From the NCBI RefSeq assembly GCF_014651815.1, contig NZ_BMXP01000001.1, positions 275,934 to 339,933 on the forward strand: DNA of 64,000 nt, read 5' to 3'. Position 1 is the stretch's first letter. Each line of letters starts with the position of its first letter. This stretch comes from Alteromonas halophila (lineage in GTDB: Bacteria > Pseudomonadota > Gammaproteobacteria > Enterobacterales > Alteromonadaceae). Under the pieces are notes generated by a model. The model was given only the letters and a program-made list of their open reading frames with translations. It had not been told where the DNA came from and did no database searches. Both the position numbers and the translations under genes were made by a program. Below are positions 29,221 to 39,356 of the stretch, piece after piece.

Positions 29221-31401
29221 TTATTCGTTCTCACTGTCGGTATTTCTGGCTGCTTTTTTGGCCTTTGCTTTGGCAACGGCAGCTGCAATGCGTTGCCGCT
29301 TCTCATCTTCGGCAGTATTTTCCTGTTTGGCTGCTTCATCACGAGCGCTGTGCTCGTTAGATTGACGAGGCATGTCGCGCTGCGCTTTTTTGGCCTTTGC
29401 TCTGGCAACGGCAGCGGCGATCCGCGCGTCTTTATCCGACGTCGAACTTTGGTTGTCGGCGCGCTCATCCGAGCTATCCGCTGATTCCTCCAGACTGGCT
29501 TCCCGGGCCTGTTTTTTGGCTTTGGCGCGCGCAACAGCAGCCGCGACTCGCTGTTTTTTGTCGTCTTCGTCAGCCTGTGGGCTTTCGTCACTTAACGGCG
29601 ACGTCACGTCTTGCTGCTCAGGGCTATCGCGCTGGGCTTTTTTTGCCTTGGCACGGGCTATGGCTGCAGCAACTTTTTCCTGCTTGTCATCGCTACCCTC
29701 TGAAGGGGCTGCGTCTGGCTCTGATGGCAGAGACGTGTCTGACTGACGCGTTGCCTTTTTCGCCTTTGCTCGGGCGACAGCCGCGGCAACCTGAGCTTTT
29801 TTATCCTCTGGCGGCTGCGATGCTGTACCGGCGCTTTGCTGTGACTGCTTTTTGGCTTTAGCGCGCGCCAAAGCAGCAGCAACTTTATCTTTGCTGCCAG
29901 TGCTGCCTTTGTTCTCTGAAGCTGCCATACGGGCTTCTTTGGCTTTACGGTGACGCTCCTCGCGCTCACGCTTTTCCTGTTCCAGCCTGGCCTTACGGGC
30001 CTCGAACCGCAGGCGGGCTTTCTCTGCTTTGTTGCGCTCGTCACGCTCCAGCCGAATTGCTGACTTCGCCTGACGATAGTAATGCACAAGCGGAATTTCA
30101 CTCGGACACACATAGGCACACGCACCGCATTCAATACAGTCGAACAGGTTGTATTCCTGTACTTTGTCGTGCTCTTTTGCTTTGGCATGCCAGAACAATT
30201 GCTGCGGTAACAAACTGGCGGGGCAGGCGTCAGCGCATTCGCTACAGCGAATACAGGGACGCTCGACATCATCGTCAGCCAGTTCACGTTTACCTGGTAC
30301 CAGCAGGCAATTGGTTATCTTAACAATAGGAATATTCAGGTCGGCCAGCGCAAAGCCCATCATGGGGCCACCCATAATAACGCGCGGCGCACGTTGTTTT
30401 TCGGGCTGATATTCTGCGTGGTCAAGCAGGTGCCCCACTGGCGTGCCCAGGCGTGCCCAGACATTGCAGGGCTGTCCGGCTGCTTCACCGGTCAGTGTTA
30501 CCACTCGCTCAATCAGCGGTTTTCCACTAATAATGGCATCTGCAATGGCGTACGCGGTACCTACGTTGAACATCAGTATGCCAATATCAGCGGGTAATCC
30601 GTTGCGAGGCACTTCACGGCCGGTGATAATCTGAATAAGCTGCTTTTCGCCGCCTGCCGGGTATTTGGTTTCAACGGGCACAATGCGGTAGTCGGTTTTG
30701 TCCTGACAAGCCAGTCGCAGTGCCTCTATGGCTTCTGGTTTATTGTCCTCAACCGCGATCACAATCGCTTTGGGGCCTACCAGATGCGTGAGAATATCGA
30801 TGCCCTGACGGATTTGCCAGGCATACTCTCGCATTAGCCGATCATCAGCGGTAATGTAAGGCTCACACTCAATGCCGTTAATAATAAGAAATTCGACCGG
30901 CTTACTGCTGGATGTTTTGATGTGTGTCGGAAAGCCTGCGCCACCCAGGCCAGAAATACCGGCATTGCAAATAGCTTCAATCAGCTCGCTTTTTTCATAG
31001 GCGCGATAATCCGCCATTGGCGCAAGTTCAGTCCAGCTATCCTCGCCATCCGGCCGGATACTGATGCACATTTCAGTAAGGCCGCTGGGATGGGCAATGA
31101 CATGGGGGGCAATAGCTACAACTTCACCCGATGAGGGGGCGTGCACGGGTACCGCGTAAGGGTTCGTGCTCTGAGTAAGCGGCTGCCCTTTTTTAACCCG
31201 GTCGCCGACGTCGACGATGCAACCGCCTTCCATGCCCACGTGCTGACGCAACGGCAGTGTGAATAAGTCAGGCAGCGCGACCCGCTGAATGCCGCTGGTG
31301 TTGGACAAGGTTTTTTTATCGTCAGGGTGTACACCACCCGGAAAATCCCACAGCTTGTGACTGTTAAGACGTTCAATAATATCTTCGTAGCTTGGAACCA
31401 T
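29221..31401 (-). CDS. rnfC: Ion-translocating oxidoreductase subunit RnfC with long repeat tail
   Basis: About 726 residues. The N-terminal part is the NADH/FMN-type RnfC module (GLGGAGFPTHIKTS, IINGIECEPYITADDRLM), followed by two [4Fe-4S] motifs, CIRCSECADACPASLLP and CIECGACAYVCPSEIPL, at about 370-425. After a charged coiled-coil region (RNKAEKARLRFEARKARLEQEKRE), the last 240 residues carry six copies of a module like RVAAAVARAKAKK, separated by acidic/Ser/Pro-rich spacers of 20-35 residues. Alanine/lysine tails are common in gammaproteobacterial RnfC and vary in repeat number; their role is unknown. The ATG at 31401 is used; a GTG at 31404 is directly adjacent. Confidence 0.96.
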   Translation of the reverse strand: MVPSYEDIIERLNSHKLWDFPGGVHPDDKKTLSNTSGIQRVALPDLFTLPLRQHVGMEGGCIVDVGDRVKKGQPLTQSTNPYAVPVHAPSSGEVVAIAPHVIAHPSGLTEMCISIRPDGEDSWTELAPMADYRAYEKSELIEAICNAGISGLGGAGFPTHIKTSSSKPVEFLIINGIECEPYITADDRLMREYAWQIRQGIDILTHLVGPKAIVIAVEDNKPEAIEALRLACQDKTDYRIVPVETKYPAGGEKQLIQIITGREVPRNGLPADIGILMFNVGTAYAIADAIISGKPLIERVVTLTGEAAGQPCNVWARLGTPVGHLLDHAEYQPEKQRAPRVIMGGPMMGFALADLNIPIVKITNCLLVPGKRELADDDVERPCIRCSECADACPASLLPQQLFWHAKAKEHDKVQEYNLFDCIECGACAYVCPSEIPLVHYYRQAKSAIRLERDERNKAEKARLRFEARKARLEQEKREREERHRKAKEARMAASENKGSTGSKDKVAAALARAKAKKQSQQSAGTASQPPEDKKAQVAAAVARAKAKKATRQSDTSLPSEPDAAPSEGSDDKQEKVAAAIARAKAKKAQRDSPEQQDVTSPLSDESPQADEDDKKQRVAAAVARAKAKKQAREASLEESADSSDERADNQSSTSDKDARIAAAVARAKAKKAQRDMPRQSNEHSARDEAAKQENTAEDEKRQRIAAAVAKAKAKKAARNTDSENE

Positions 31402-31406
31402 CACAA

Positions 31407-31976
31407 CTAGGAAACCATTTTAACCGGAATGTCTCCGCGTGGAGAGTCTGAAAAGTCCCACTTCCAGGAGGCTGTTGTCTGAGTCAGCGGCACCATATCA
31501 ATGCAGTCAACCGGACAGGGATCCACACACAAATCACATCCGGTACATTCATCGGTGATCACGGTATGCATTTGTTTGGCGGCACCTAAAATTGCGTCAA
31601 CAGGACAGGCCTGGATACATTTGGTACAGCCGATACACTCATCTTCACGGATAAAAGCGACCTTTTTTACGTCTTCTTCACCGTGGGCATCATCGAGAGG
31701 CTTGGGCTCGACACCCATAAGATCGGCCAGTTTTTTAATGGTTGCTTCACCACCAGGAGGACATTTATTTATATCTTCTCCATTAGCAATCCCTTCAGCA
31801 TAAGGACGACATCCCGGATGTCCACACTGACCGCACTGCGTCTGTGGCAGGATTTCGTCAATTTGATCGACCAGCGGATCACTTTCTACTTTGAAGCGGA
31901 TGCTGGCATAGCCCAGCACCAGACCGAAGATCAGTGCCAGTACGCCAATGGCGATAATAGAGAACGACAGGGCCAT
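31407..31976 (-). CDS. rnfB: Ion-translocating oxidoreductase subunit RnfB
   Basis: 189 residues. An N-terminal membrane anchor ([20 protein letters not shown]) is followed by a four-cysteine cluster motif ([18 protein letters not shown] with a later CPPGG). Two ferredoxin-type [4Fe-4S] motifs follow: [16 protein letters not shown] and [16 protein letters not shown]. RnfB passes electrons into the complex. Its ATG overlaps the rnfA stop by one base (TGATG). Confidence 0.97.
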   Translation of the reverse strand: MALSFSIIAIGVLALIFGLVLGYASIRFKVESDPLVDQIDEILPQTQCGQCGHPGCRPYAEGIANGEDINKCPPGGEATIKKLADLMGVEPKPLDDAHGEEDVKKVAFIREDECIGCTKCIQACPVDAILGAAKQMHTVITDECTGCDLCVDPCPVDCIDMVPLTQTTASWKWDFSDSPRGDIPVKMVS

Positions 31977-32557
31977 CAGACGCTCACCAGTCCACTGAAG
32001 CCCATAAACGCCAGCGACATCAGCCCTGCCGTGATCATCGCGATAGAGGCACCTTTAAACATGACTGGCACATCGGCTGCAGCAAGACGTTCGCGCATCG
32101 CGGCAAACAGAATGAGCACCAGAGAAAACCCCAGTGCGGCACCAAACCCATAAATTAGGCTTTCGACAAAGTTATGCTGCTCGGTAAGGTTAAGCAGAGC
32201 TACGCCCAACACAGCGCAATTGGTGGTAATTAGCGGCAGAAAAATACCCAGCAGTCGGTAGAGGGTAGGGCTGGTCTTGTGTACCACCATTTCAGTAAAC
32301 TGAACGACAACCGCGATGACCAGAATAAAGGCCAGCGTTCGCAGGTATTCAATGCCAAGTGGGGCAAGCAGATACGTATCGACCAGGTAACTTGAGGCCG
32401 ACGCCAGTGTTAAAACAAAGGTAGTAGCCATAGACATACCAATGGCGGTTTCCAGCTTTCCTGATACCCCCATAAACGGGCATAAGCCAAGAAACTTAAC
32501 CAGAACAAAGTTGTTTACCAGCACTGTGCCAATGAGTAGAAGTAAAAATTCTGTCAT
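31976..32557 (-). CDS. rnfA: Ion-translocating oxidoreductase subunit RnfA
   Basis: 193 residues and highly conserved: [41 protein letters not shown] at the start and [17 protein letters not shown] in the middle. It is a six-helix membrane subunit paired with RnfE. It is the first gene of rnfABCDGE-nth; the promoter must lie in the 219 bases between it and the tRNA-Asn genes. Confidence 0.97.
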   Translation of the reverse strand: MTEFLLLLIGTVLVNNFVLVKFLGLCPFMGVSGKLETAIGMSMATTFVLTLASASSYLVDTYLLAPLGIEYLRTLAFILVIAVVVQFTEMVVHKTSPTLYRLLGIFLPLITTNCAVLGVALLNLTEQHNFVESLIYGFGAALGFSLVLILFAAMRERLAAADVPVMFKGASIAMITAGLMSLAFMGFSGLVSV

Positions 32558-32776
32558 GAACCCGACTTTGTAGTTGCAAAGAATCTGCGTTGGTTGCAGG
32601 TAAGCCCTGCTGCCTGATATATCCGGCGCGTATTATCGCTTTTTGTGACCAGATTAACAACTTGATCGAACTAGGTTATTTCTGGTCTGATTGCCCATTG
32701 AGCAGACCGGTTTGCGACTGGAAACTTTGATAAATTCGTGACAACACAGAATGGCGTATTTCATGATACGTCAGGA

Positions 32777-32853
32777 TGGCTCCCCCTCCCCGATTCGAAC
32801 GGGGGACCTGCGGATTAACAGTCCGTCGCTCTAACCAACTGAGCTAAGGGGGA
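32777..32853 (-). tRNA. tRNA-Asn (GTT), second of two
   Basis: 77 bases including an encoded CCA (32777-32779 on the complement). The acceptor stem TCCCCCT pairs with AGGGGGA, followed by discriminator G. The anticodon arm reads ACGGA CTGTTAA TCCGC with anticodon GTT, and the T-loop is TTCGAAT. Identical to the copy at 32883-32959. Confidence 0.97.
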
Positions 32854-32882
32854 ATTGCCTGAGTTTTGTTGCATTGAAAAGT

Positions 32883-32959
32883 TGGCTCCCCCTCCCCGAT
32901 TCGAACGGGGGACCTGCGGATTAACAGTCCGTCGCTCTAACCAACTGAGCTAAGGGGGA
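32883..32959 (-). tRNA. tRNA-Asn (GTT), first of two
   Basis: 77 bases, identical to the downstream copy, with a 29-base spacer between them. Both should come from one transcript driven by the promoter at 32981-33009. Confidence 0.97.
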
Positions 32960-32980
32960 CCTGCTTTTCAACGGAGGCGA

Positions 32981-33009
32981 ATATTAAAGACGTACACGGG
33001 TGCTGTCAA
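32981..33009 (-). promoter_or_regulatory. Strong sigma-70 promoter of the tRNA-Asn pair
   Basis: On the minus strand, the -35 TTGACA (33004-33009) is a perfect match and the -10 TAATAT (32981-32986) matches five of six bases, with exactly 17 bases between. The GC-containing TCGCCTCC after the -10 resembles the discriminator of stringently controlled stable-RNA promoters. Confidence 0.9.
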
Positions 33010-34059
33010 CAACCTTGTTATGTTTTTTATATCGGTTGCGCAAAAAATGTCTTTTTTGACGCTAACCGGTGAAAATTCAGCCTAAAGCGACAAAAGTCGA
33101 ATAAAAAATGCACGTGTTGTGGCCAGACTACTGTCAGGACAGTTAATCTTGTTAAATGGGATGAGACTAAAAACGACTCTTCTATTTTTATTCTATTACG
33201 GCCATTTACAATAACTAAATACTCTAAATAACATTTTGACCACTGTACCTTCATACAGTTTTTCATAAATGTGTAACCTAACTGCTACCATTATATGGTT
33301 AGTCATCACTTACATAATTCTCTTGAAAACCTGTCCCGATTCACGTGTATTCTGGCTTTAAGGCAGTTATCCACTAAAACTGTGGATAACTATGTTGATA
33401 GACGAAATCCACCCCCCTGAATTTAGTGGATCGCGCATGTCTGATCAGCCCTATACCACAAAGGATCAAAATTAATTTTATTTTAAAACAAGTGGTTATA
33501 ATTTAATTTAACACAATGAATAAGTTCGCGGCAGTTTTGGTTAGACAAGATTTTACTTGTGTGTTATTTCCACCTGAAGGCCTGATAAATGTCCGGATCG
33601 CGTCAAATTTGAGCGGTGAGTAACAATAAATTAACTCTCGGAGGGTTCGTCGACGGGGACTGAAATGCTTATTTCATTAGGTGACAAAGACTTAAAAGTG
33701 ACACAGGAGTGTCAATTAATTGTCATATATAAGCGCAGTAAATTTTTGCCCAGAAGCAATCCCGAATTTTGACGAAAAATGACGATTCCATTCTATTAAT
33801 CTGGTGAGTGAAGAAAAAGTTTTTTCTCAGTCGTAATGTAACTTCCCCAATCCTTTTACTCGTGACATGCAATGCGGCTATTTTCATGGTTTATAGGTAA
33901 TTGACATAGCGTTGTATGGCTATGTGGCTTAGACTAACGCAGCCAGTCAGGCCAGAGTAAAACGTCAGTTTTGCTGGCTATGACGGGTAACCGCTTCAAC
34001 CATTTATTCACGCGCGTCCATGCTGATAGCGCTGACACCCGTAATTACAGAGAGTCTGA
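33010..34059. other. Long AT-rich non-coding region between the tRNA-Asn promoter and the MATE gene
   Basis: About 1,050 bases without a supportable gene. It contains the inverted DnaA-box-like pair at 33365-33391, a short TGACAC/GTGTCA hairpin near 33699-33714, and many A/T runs. It must include the promoter of the MATE-uvrB genes. The small open frames in it have no family resemblance. Confidence 0.6.
33365..33391. promoter_or_regulatory. Inverted pair of DnaA-box-like sequences
   Basis: AGTTATCCAC (33365-33374) and GTGGATAACT (33382-33391) form a perfect 10-base inverted repeat around a 7-base spacer. Read on the minus strand, the right arm gives TTATCCACA, a perfect high-affinity DnaA box. 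The left arm gives TTATCCACT, one mismatch from it. There is no T-tract, so a terminator is unlikely. Confidence 0.55.
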
Positions 34060-35424
34060 GTGAATAGCCAAACAGCGCAAAAGAGCACATCGAATCTTAC
34101 CCAGGGCAACATTGCAACCACGTTACGTCGTATGACCATCCCTATGATTCTGGGCATGGTGATGATGATGAGCTTCGGGCTTATCGATACGTTTTTTGTA
34201 AGTTTACTGGGCACTGATCAGTTAGCTGCGATCAGTTTTACCTTTCCTGTCACCTTTACGGTAATCAGCCTCAATATCGGATTAGGCATTGGTACTTCTG
34301 CGGTGATTGGTAAGTTGCAGGGGAAAGGGGAAATTACACAGGCCAGACTGTTTGGCTCTGGCTCGCTTACCCTGGCCTTTATTCTGGTGAGTGTACTCGC
34401 GGCCGTGGGCTATGTGCTCATGACACCAATCTTTACACTACTTAATGCGTCAGACAATTTGATGCCGTATATCCATGACTATATGGGGATCTGGTATTTT
34501 TCCAGCGTTTTTCTGTCTTTACCGATGGTGGGAAACAGCATTCTCAGAGCATGCGGTGATACCCGCACGCCCAGCATTATAATGGCGGCAGGCGGCGGCC
34601 TGAACGCGTTGCTGGATCCCTTGTTTATTTTTGGACTTGGTCCAGTTCCGGCAATGGGAATCCAAGGAGCGGCACTGGCAACATTGATTGCCTGGCTGAT
34701 AGGCGCCAGCTATATCCTGTATCTGCTTGCTATAAAAAGAAAACTTATCCTTCCACGCTTGTTATCACTACCTGAACTAAAAGAAAGTGGCAGGGAGGTT
34801 CTGCGAATCGGCTTGCCGGCTGCCGGCGCAAATATGCTGACCCCCATCGCAGGGGGCATCATGACGGCAGTTGTTGCTAACTATGGCGCTGAAGCAGTGG
34901 CCGCGTGGGGAGTAGGTAATCGACTGGAATCAATTGCCAGTATTGTTATTCTGGCCATGTCTATGACATTGCCCCCTTTTATCAGCCAGAATTTTGGAGC
35001 AGATAAACCAAAGCGGGTAGAAGATGCTTACGCACTTACCATGAAGTTTATTCTAATCTGGCAGTTGCTGGTATACCTTATAATGCTGCTGTTATCTTCT
35101 TTTATTGCTGATGTGTTTGCCAAAGAGCAGCAGGTTGCCAGCCTGATCCAGTTATTTCTGATGATTGTGCCGCTAGGCTATGGACTGCAAGGGGTAGTGA
35201 TCCTCACAAACTCTTCACTCAACGCTATGCACAATCCAATGCTGGCGTTGCTGCTAAGTATCATCCGGTTGTTTGTATTTTTCGTACCAGTCAGTGTGAT
35301 TGGCAGCGTATTGTTTGATCTAAAAGGGCTGTTCTGGGGGAACGTAGTAGCTAATATCGCGACGGCCGGTGTGTCTTACTTTATCTTCAAGCGCACACTG
35401 ACCAAAACCGCTTACGACGCATAG
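34060..35424 (+). CDS. MATE family multidrug/Na+ antiporter
   Basis: 454 residues with about twelve hydrophobic segments in two MatE halves. Typical motifs are [30 protein letters not shown] in the first helices, [35 protein letters not shown] in the first half, and [39 protein letters not shown] in the second. These inner-membrane exporters use Na+ or H+ gradients to expel drugs or metabolites; the substrate cannot be inferred. The start is GTG at 34060 with a weak AGAG upstream; the next in-frame ATG would cut into the first helix. uvrB begins 14 bases after the stop, so the two may be co-transcribed. Confidence 0.92.
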   Translation: MNSQTAQKSTSNLTQGNIATTLRRMTIPMILGMVMMMSFGLIDTFFVSLLGTDQLAAISFTFPVTFTVISLNIGLGIGTSAVIGKLQGKGEITQARLFGSGSLTLAFILVSVLAAVGYVLMTPIFTLLNASDNLMPYIHDYMGIWYFSSVFLSLPMVGNSILRACGDTRTPSIIMAAGGGLNALLDPLFIFGLGPVPAMGIQGAALATLIAWLIGASYILYLLAIKRKLILPRLLSLPELKESGREVLRIGLPAAGANMLTPIAGGIMTAVVANYGAEAVAAWGVGNRLESIASIVILAMSMTLPPFISQNFGADKPKRVEDAYALTMKFILIWQLLVYLIMLLLSSFIADVFAKEQQVASLIQLFLMIVPLGYGLQGVVILTNSSLNAMHNPMLALLLSIIRLFVFFVPVSVIGSVLFDLKGLFWGNVVANIATAGVSYFIFKRTLTKTAYDA

Positions 35425-35438
35425 GAAATCCACTCGAA

Positions 35439-37454
35439 ATGACTAAAGGCTTTGAACTTGTTTCTTCTTATCAGCCAGCCGGCGATCAGCCAAAGGCCAT
35501 AGAGTCGCTGATTGACGGTCTGGACAGCGGACTTGCCACGCAGACATTGCTGGGAGTAACCGGCTCGGGAAAAACGTTTACGATGGCTAACGTGATAAAG
35601 GAAGTACAACGGCCAACATTGATTCTGGCACACAATAAAACCCTGGCTGCGCAGCTTTATGGGGAAATGAAAGACTTTTTTCCCAATAATGCGGTGGAGT
35701 ATTTCGTCTCTTATTATGACTACTATCAGCCCGAGGCTTATGTTCCTAGTACCGATACCTTTATAGAGAAAGATGCGTCGATAAACGATCATATCGAGCA
35801 GATGCGTCTGTCAGCGACAAAGGCGTTGATGGAAAGAAGAGATGTTGTGATAGTCGCGAGTGTGTCTGCCATTTATGGCTTGGGTGATCCTGAGTCATAC
35901 ATGAAAATGTTGTTGCATCTGCGTCAGGGCGACACCATGGATCAGCGCGATATATTAAGACGGCTGGCTGAACTGCAGTACAAGCGTAATGATTTAGCCT
36001 TCGAACGTGGTACGTTCCGGGTCCGCGGTGATGTGATTGATATCTTTCCCGCTGATGCAGAAAAGCAGGCGGTCCGGGTTGAGTTGTTTGATGATGAAAT
36101 TGATAAAATAAGCCTGTTCGATCCACTGACCGGCGCAGTGGATAAGTCTGTTGTACGCGCTACCGTTTTTCCGAAAACCCACTATGTCACGCCGCGAGAG
36201 AAGATCCTTGCTGCCATTGAAGAAATAAAGCAGGAACTCAAAGAGCGAAAGTCGCAGTTGCAGGAATCCAATAAACTCTTAGAAGATCAGCGTATTACGC
36301 AGCGCACTCAGTTTGATATTGAAATGATGATGGAGCTGGGCTATTGCAACGGCATTGAAAACTATTCGCGCTACCTGTCAGGACGCGCACCCGGTGAGCC
36401 GCCGCCGACGCTGCTTGACTACTTTCCTGCCGATGGACTGATGTTTATCGATGAGTCACATGTCACTGTGTCTCAGGTGGGCGCCATGTATAAGGGCGAC
36501 CGGTCACGAAAAGAAACGCTGGTTGAGTACGGTTTCCGTTTGCCCTCGGCACTGGATAACCGTCCGCTTAAGTTTGAAGAGTTTGAGCAGTTGTGCCCGC
36601 AGACCATTTTTGTGTCTGCCACGCCGGGCGATTATGAAACCAAACGATCAGATGGCGAGGTGGTAGAACAGGTGGTACGGCCAACAGGCCTGCTGGATCC
36701 GGAAATTGAAGTCAGACCGGTGGCGACACAGGTCGATGATGTGCTCTCAGAAATAAAACTGCGGGTTGAGCGCGATGAGCGCACACTGATCACCACGCTT
36801 ACTAAACGTATGGCAGAGGATTTAAGCGAATACCTGAATGAGCATGGTGTGAAAGTACGCTACCTGCACTCCGATATTGATACAGTAGAACGTATCGAAA
36901 TCATTCGCGATCTGCGATTGGGTAAGTTTGATGTGTTAGTAGGTATTAACCTACTTCGTGAAGGTCTGGATATGCCAGAGGTATCGCTGGTGGCAATACT
37001 GGATGCTGACAAGGAAGGTTTTTTACGTGCGGAACGCTCGCTCATTCAGACGATCGGCCGGGCAGCACGACACGTTAGCGGCAAAGCGATTTTATACGCC
37101 GATACAATTACTAAGTCGATGCGAAAAGCCATTGATGAAACCGATCGACGCCGTGAAAAGCAGGAGGCACACAACAAGGCCCACAATATTACGCCCATGA
37201 AACTGAATAAGCCGATCACCGATATTATGGATGTCGGCGACGGGGCACACCCTGCATCCGGCAAGGTGAGACTGCGTAAGGTTGCGGAGAAGAAAAAGGA
37301 GCAACAAGCCGCCAGTGCCACAGAACTGATGGAAGAGATCACGCGGCTTGAGAAGGACATGTTTGAATACGCAAGGGAGCTGGAATTCGAAAAGGCTGCT
37401 TCGCTCAGGGATGATATTGAAGCGTTGCGAAAACAGGTCGTTGAGCTGTCCTGA
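35439..37454 (+). CDS. uvrB: Excinuclease ABC subunit B
   Basis: 671 residues, full length. UvrB is the helicase-like damage-verifying subunit of nucleotide excision repair. Walker [11 protein letters not shown] lies at about 39-48. The beta-hairpin [12 protein letters not shown] that probes DNA lies near 92-103. [16 protein letters not shown] contains the Walker B-like DEx[41 protein letters not shown] is the C-terminal helicase motif region. The UVR domain that binds UvrC lies at the end ([27 protein letters not shown]). An SOS box was not recognised directly upstream, where the MATE gene is only 14 bases away. Confidence 0.98.
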   Translation: MTKGFELVSSYQPAGDQPKAIESLIDGLDSGLATQTLLGVTGSGKTFTMANVIKEVQRPTLILAHNKTLAAQLYGEMKDFFPNNAVEYFVSYYDYYQPEAYVPSTDTFIEKDASINDHIEQMRLSATKALMERRDVVIVASVSAIYGLGDPESYMKMLLHLRQGDTMDQRDILRRLAELQYKRNDLAFERGTFRVRGDVIDIFPADAEKQAVRVELFDDEIDKISLFDPLTGAVDKSVVRATVFPKTHYVTPREKILAAIEEIKQELKERKSQLQESNKLLEDQRITQRTQFDIEMMMELGYCNGIENYSRYLSGRAPGEPPPTLLDYFPADGLMFIDESHVTVSQVGAMYKGDRSRKETLVEYGFRLPSALDNRPLKFEEFEQLCPQTIFVSATPGDYETKRSDGEVVEQVVRPTGLLDPEIEVRPVATQVDDVLSEIKLRVERDERTLITTLTKRMAEDLSEYLNEHGVKVRYLHSDIDTVERIEIIRDLRLGKFDVLVGINLLREGLDMPEVSLVAILDADKEGFLRAERSLIQTIGRAARHVSGKAILYADTITKSMRKAIDETDRRREKQEAHNKAHNITPMKLNKPITDIMDVGDGAHPASGKVRLRKVAEKKKEQQAASATELMEEITRLEKDMFEYARELEFEKAASLRDDIEALRKQVVELS

Positions 37455-37549
37455 TCTGACTGTTTGTCAGGTCAGAACTTCGAACTTAAAGACGGGGCAG
37501 ACCCGGCGAACATGATTTGGCCAGGTATTACACAAAATACCTAATAGTT

Positions 37550-37560
37550 GGACACCCACC
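37550..37560 (-). repeat. Dispersed repeat word (GGACACCCACC), solitary copy
   Basis: Exact copy in the gap between uvrB and the LysR gene. The upper strand reads GGACACCCACC, preceded by AATAGTT. No partner copy lies within 3 kb. Confidence 0.7.
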
Positions 37561-37675
37561 GTTACAAAGTACCTAAACAACGTAGCTAAACCCAAAAAAT
37601 GTAATTGTAATCGCTTCCGGTCTTGCCTATGATGCGTAATTAGTATCCAAAACTATACCTATAAGTGGTGCTATT

Positions 37676-38602
37676 ATGCTAAATCGTTTGCAAGAGTCTG
37701 ACATAAAGCTGTTGCGTGTATTCTATGCCGTTGCCAGTTGTAACGGCTTTACCGCTGCCGAGCCAGTGCTGCGGATGCAGCGACCTAATATCAGTGCAGC
37801 CATCAAAAAACTCGAAGAGCGTCTCGACCTGGTTTTGTGTCACAGAGGCCGGGGCGGGTTTCAGATGACTAAAGAAGGGGAAGTGGTTTTTCAGGAAACC
37901 AAGCGTATATTCAATGCGTTTGATAATTTCGTGTTTAACCTGAAATCTCTGCATGATGATTATTCCGGCCACATTACACTGGTTCTGATGGCAGGTTTAC
38001 CACTTTCAGTGCATCTTGCGGTGAGCAAGGCTGTTAAAAGCACCATGAAAAAATTTGATGACATCCACGTGAATATTCAGACGCGGCTGTATAACGAAGT
38101 AGAACATGTAGCGTTATCCGGTGAATGTCACCTGGTATTGTCGATGTATGACATGGTGAAGCCTGAATCAGTGACGTTTCACCCTATCGGTGTGTCTTGT
38201 GAGGGACGCCTGTATTGCTCACCCATGCACCCGTTGGCCAAATACCGGGACTGCCCGCTGCCGGATGATGTCAAAATAGAAGACTACCCGGCGATAGGCA
38301 TTTCTGGCCTTTCCTCAGCCAATTATATTGAAGATGACCGACGACTTGCGATTCAAACGTTCTCTGACTCCTATGACGCGGCGATGTCAGCAATAATGAC
38401 GGGCGAGTATGTCGGTCTGTTACCCGACTACATGGCAAAAGAGCAGGGGGCAAGTCTGGGACTGGTTCCCATCGCCCAGGGAGCGCTGTTTAACTTTACC
38501 CATGACATGTTTGTGATGAATGGTAAAAACACACGGCTTAACCCGGTACTGCGACACTGTATTAAAGAGCTGAACTATTTTGTCGCTGAAAGTCAGAAAT
38601 AA
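37676..38602 (+). CDS. LysR-family transcriptional regulator, target unknown
   Basis: 308 residues. The N-terminal helix-turn-helix reads IKLLRVFYAVASCNGFTAAEPVLRMQRPNISAAIKKLEERL, followed by a substrate-binding-like effector domain (GHITLVLMAGLPLSVHLAV through GLSSANYIEDDRR, GEYVGLLPDYMAKEQG). It is not divergent from a metabolic gene, so its target cannot be guessed: uvrB lies upstream on the same strand and queC convergently downstream. The ATG has no strong purine-rich site. Confidence 0.88.
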   Translation: MLNRLQESDIKLLRVFYAVASCNGFTAAEPVLRMQRPNISAAIKKLEERLDLVLCHRGRGGFQMTKEGEVVFQETKRIFNAFDNFVFNLKSLHDDYSGHITLVLMAGLPLSVHLAVSKAVKSTMKKFDDIHVNIQTRLYNEVEHVALSGECHLVLSMYDMVKPESVTFHPIGVSCEGRLYCSPMHPLAKYRDCPLPDDVKIEDYPAIGISGLSSANYIEDDRRLAIQTFSDSYDAAMSAIMTGEYVGLLPDYMAKEQGASLGLVPIAQGALFNFTHDMFVMNGKNTRLNPVLRHCIKELNYFVAESQK

Positions 38603-38638
38603 TCGCGTTTGCGCCTGCCTGACGGCAGGCGATGCCGG

Positions 38639-39295
38639 CTATTCGTATGCGAGCGGATCCTGGCGGTTATTATCACGAAAGGCTTCCAGCCGCTCCTCGC
38701 AGGCTCCGCATTTGCCACAGGCCTTTTCGCGACCGTTGTAGCATGTCCAGGTCTGGCCGTAATCCAGTCCCATGCCAAGCCCAGCAGTCAGTATCTCGGT
38801 TTTACTTTTTGTAAGGTAAGGGGTCACTATTTCCACCGCGTCATAATTGGCAATCGCACAGACATCATTCATGCGCTCCACAAACTCAGGACGACAGTCA
38901 GGGTAGATCGCATGATCGCCGGAATGTGCGCCATAATACACCTTTGTGACACCCACACTAACGGCATAACCTACGGCCATAGACAGCAGGATCATATTGC
39001 GATTTGGTACAACGGTGGTTTGCATACTGGGTTCTTCATAATGCCCCTCCGGCACGTCAATATCGGAGGTAAGTGCTGAGCCACCCACCAGCGAATTGAT
39101 GGCACTGATATCAACCACTTTGTGAGACAGACCCAGCGACTGACAGACACGTGCAGCGTAATCCAGTTCCTTTTTATGCCGTTGGCCATAGTTAAACGAT
39201 AATGGGTAAGGTGTTTTACCGTCGCGAATTGCATGGTGAAGCACAGTAAAAGAGTCCATGCCGCCGGAATAGATAACAACTACATTTTCTGACAT
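38639..39295 (-). CDS. queC: 7-cyano-7-deazaguanine synthase
   Basis: 218 residues. QueC uses ATP and ammonia to convert 7-carboxy-7-deazaguanine to preQ0 in the queuosine tRNA-modification pathway. The PP-loop [17 protein letters not shown] lies near the N-terminus, and the zinc site is [22 protein letters not shown]. The ATG at 39295 matches the family start ([12 protein letters not shown]); the open frame runs further upstream (to 39454) but that part would overlap queE. Divergent from queE, giving an adjacent pair for consecutive steps. Confidence 0.97.
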   Translation of the reverse strand: MSENVVVIYSGGMDSFTVLHHAIRDGKTPYPLSFNYGQRHKKELDYAARVCQSLGLSHKVVDISAINSLVGGSALTSDIDVPEGHYEEPSMQTTVVPNRNMILLSMAVGYAVSVGVTKVYYGAHSGDHAIYPDCRPEFVERMNDVCAIANYDAVEIVTPYLTKSKTEILTAGLGMGLDYGQTWTCYNGREKACGKCGACEERLEAFRDNNRQDPLAYE

Positions 39296-39356
39296 TTGTG
39301 AATTAATTTTGGGGAATTTATCCCGAATTTTATGTGATCCTTGGTAAAATCCCAAT

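Noticed and set aside
32684-32708. GGTCTG / CAGACC hairpin between tRNA-Asn and rnfA
   Set aside because: Six-base stem with a long loop and no T-tract; too weak to call a terminator.
32777-32959. Two long identical repeats that could suggest a duplicated element or CRISPR-like unit
   Set aside because: They fold as complete tRNA-Asn genes with anticodon GTT.
33731-33790. Short open frame after an AGGAG sequence in the long gap (TTG start, about 20 codons)
   Set aside because: Non-ATG start, poor spacing, no resemblance and no context; not supportable as a gene.
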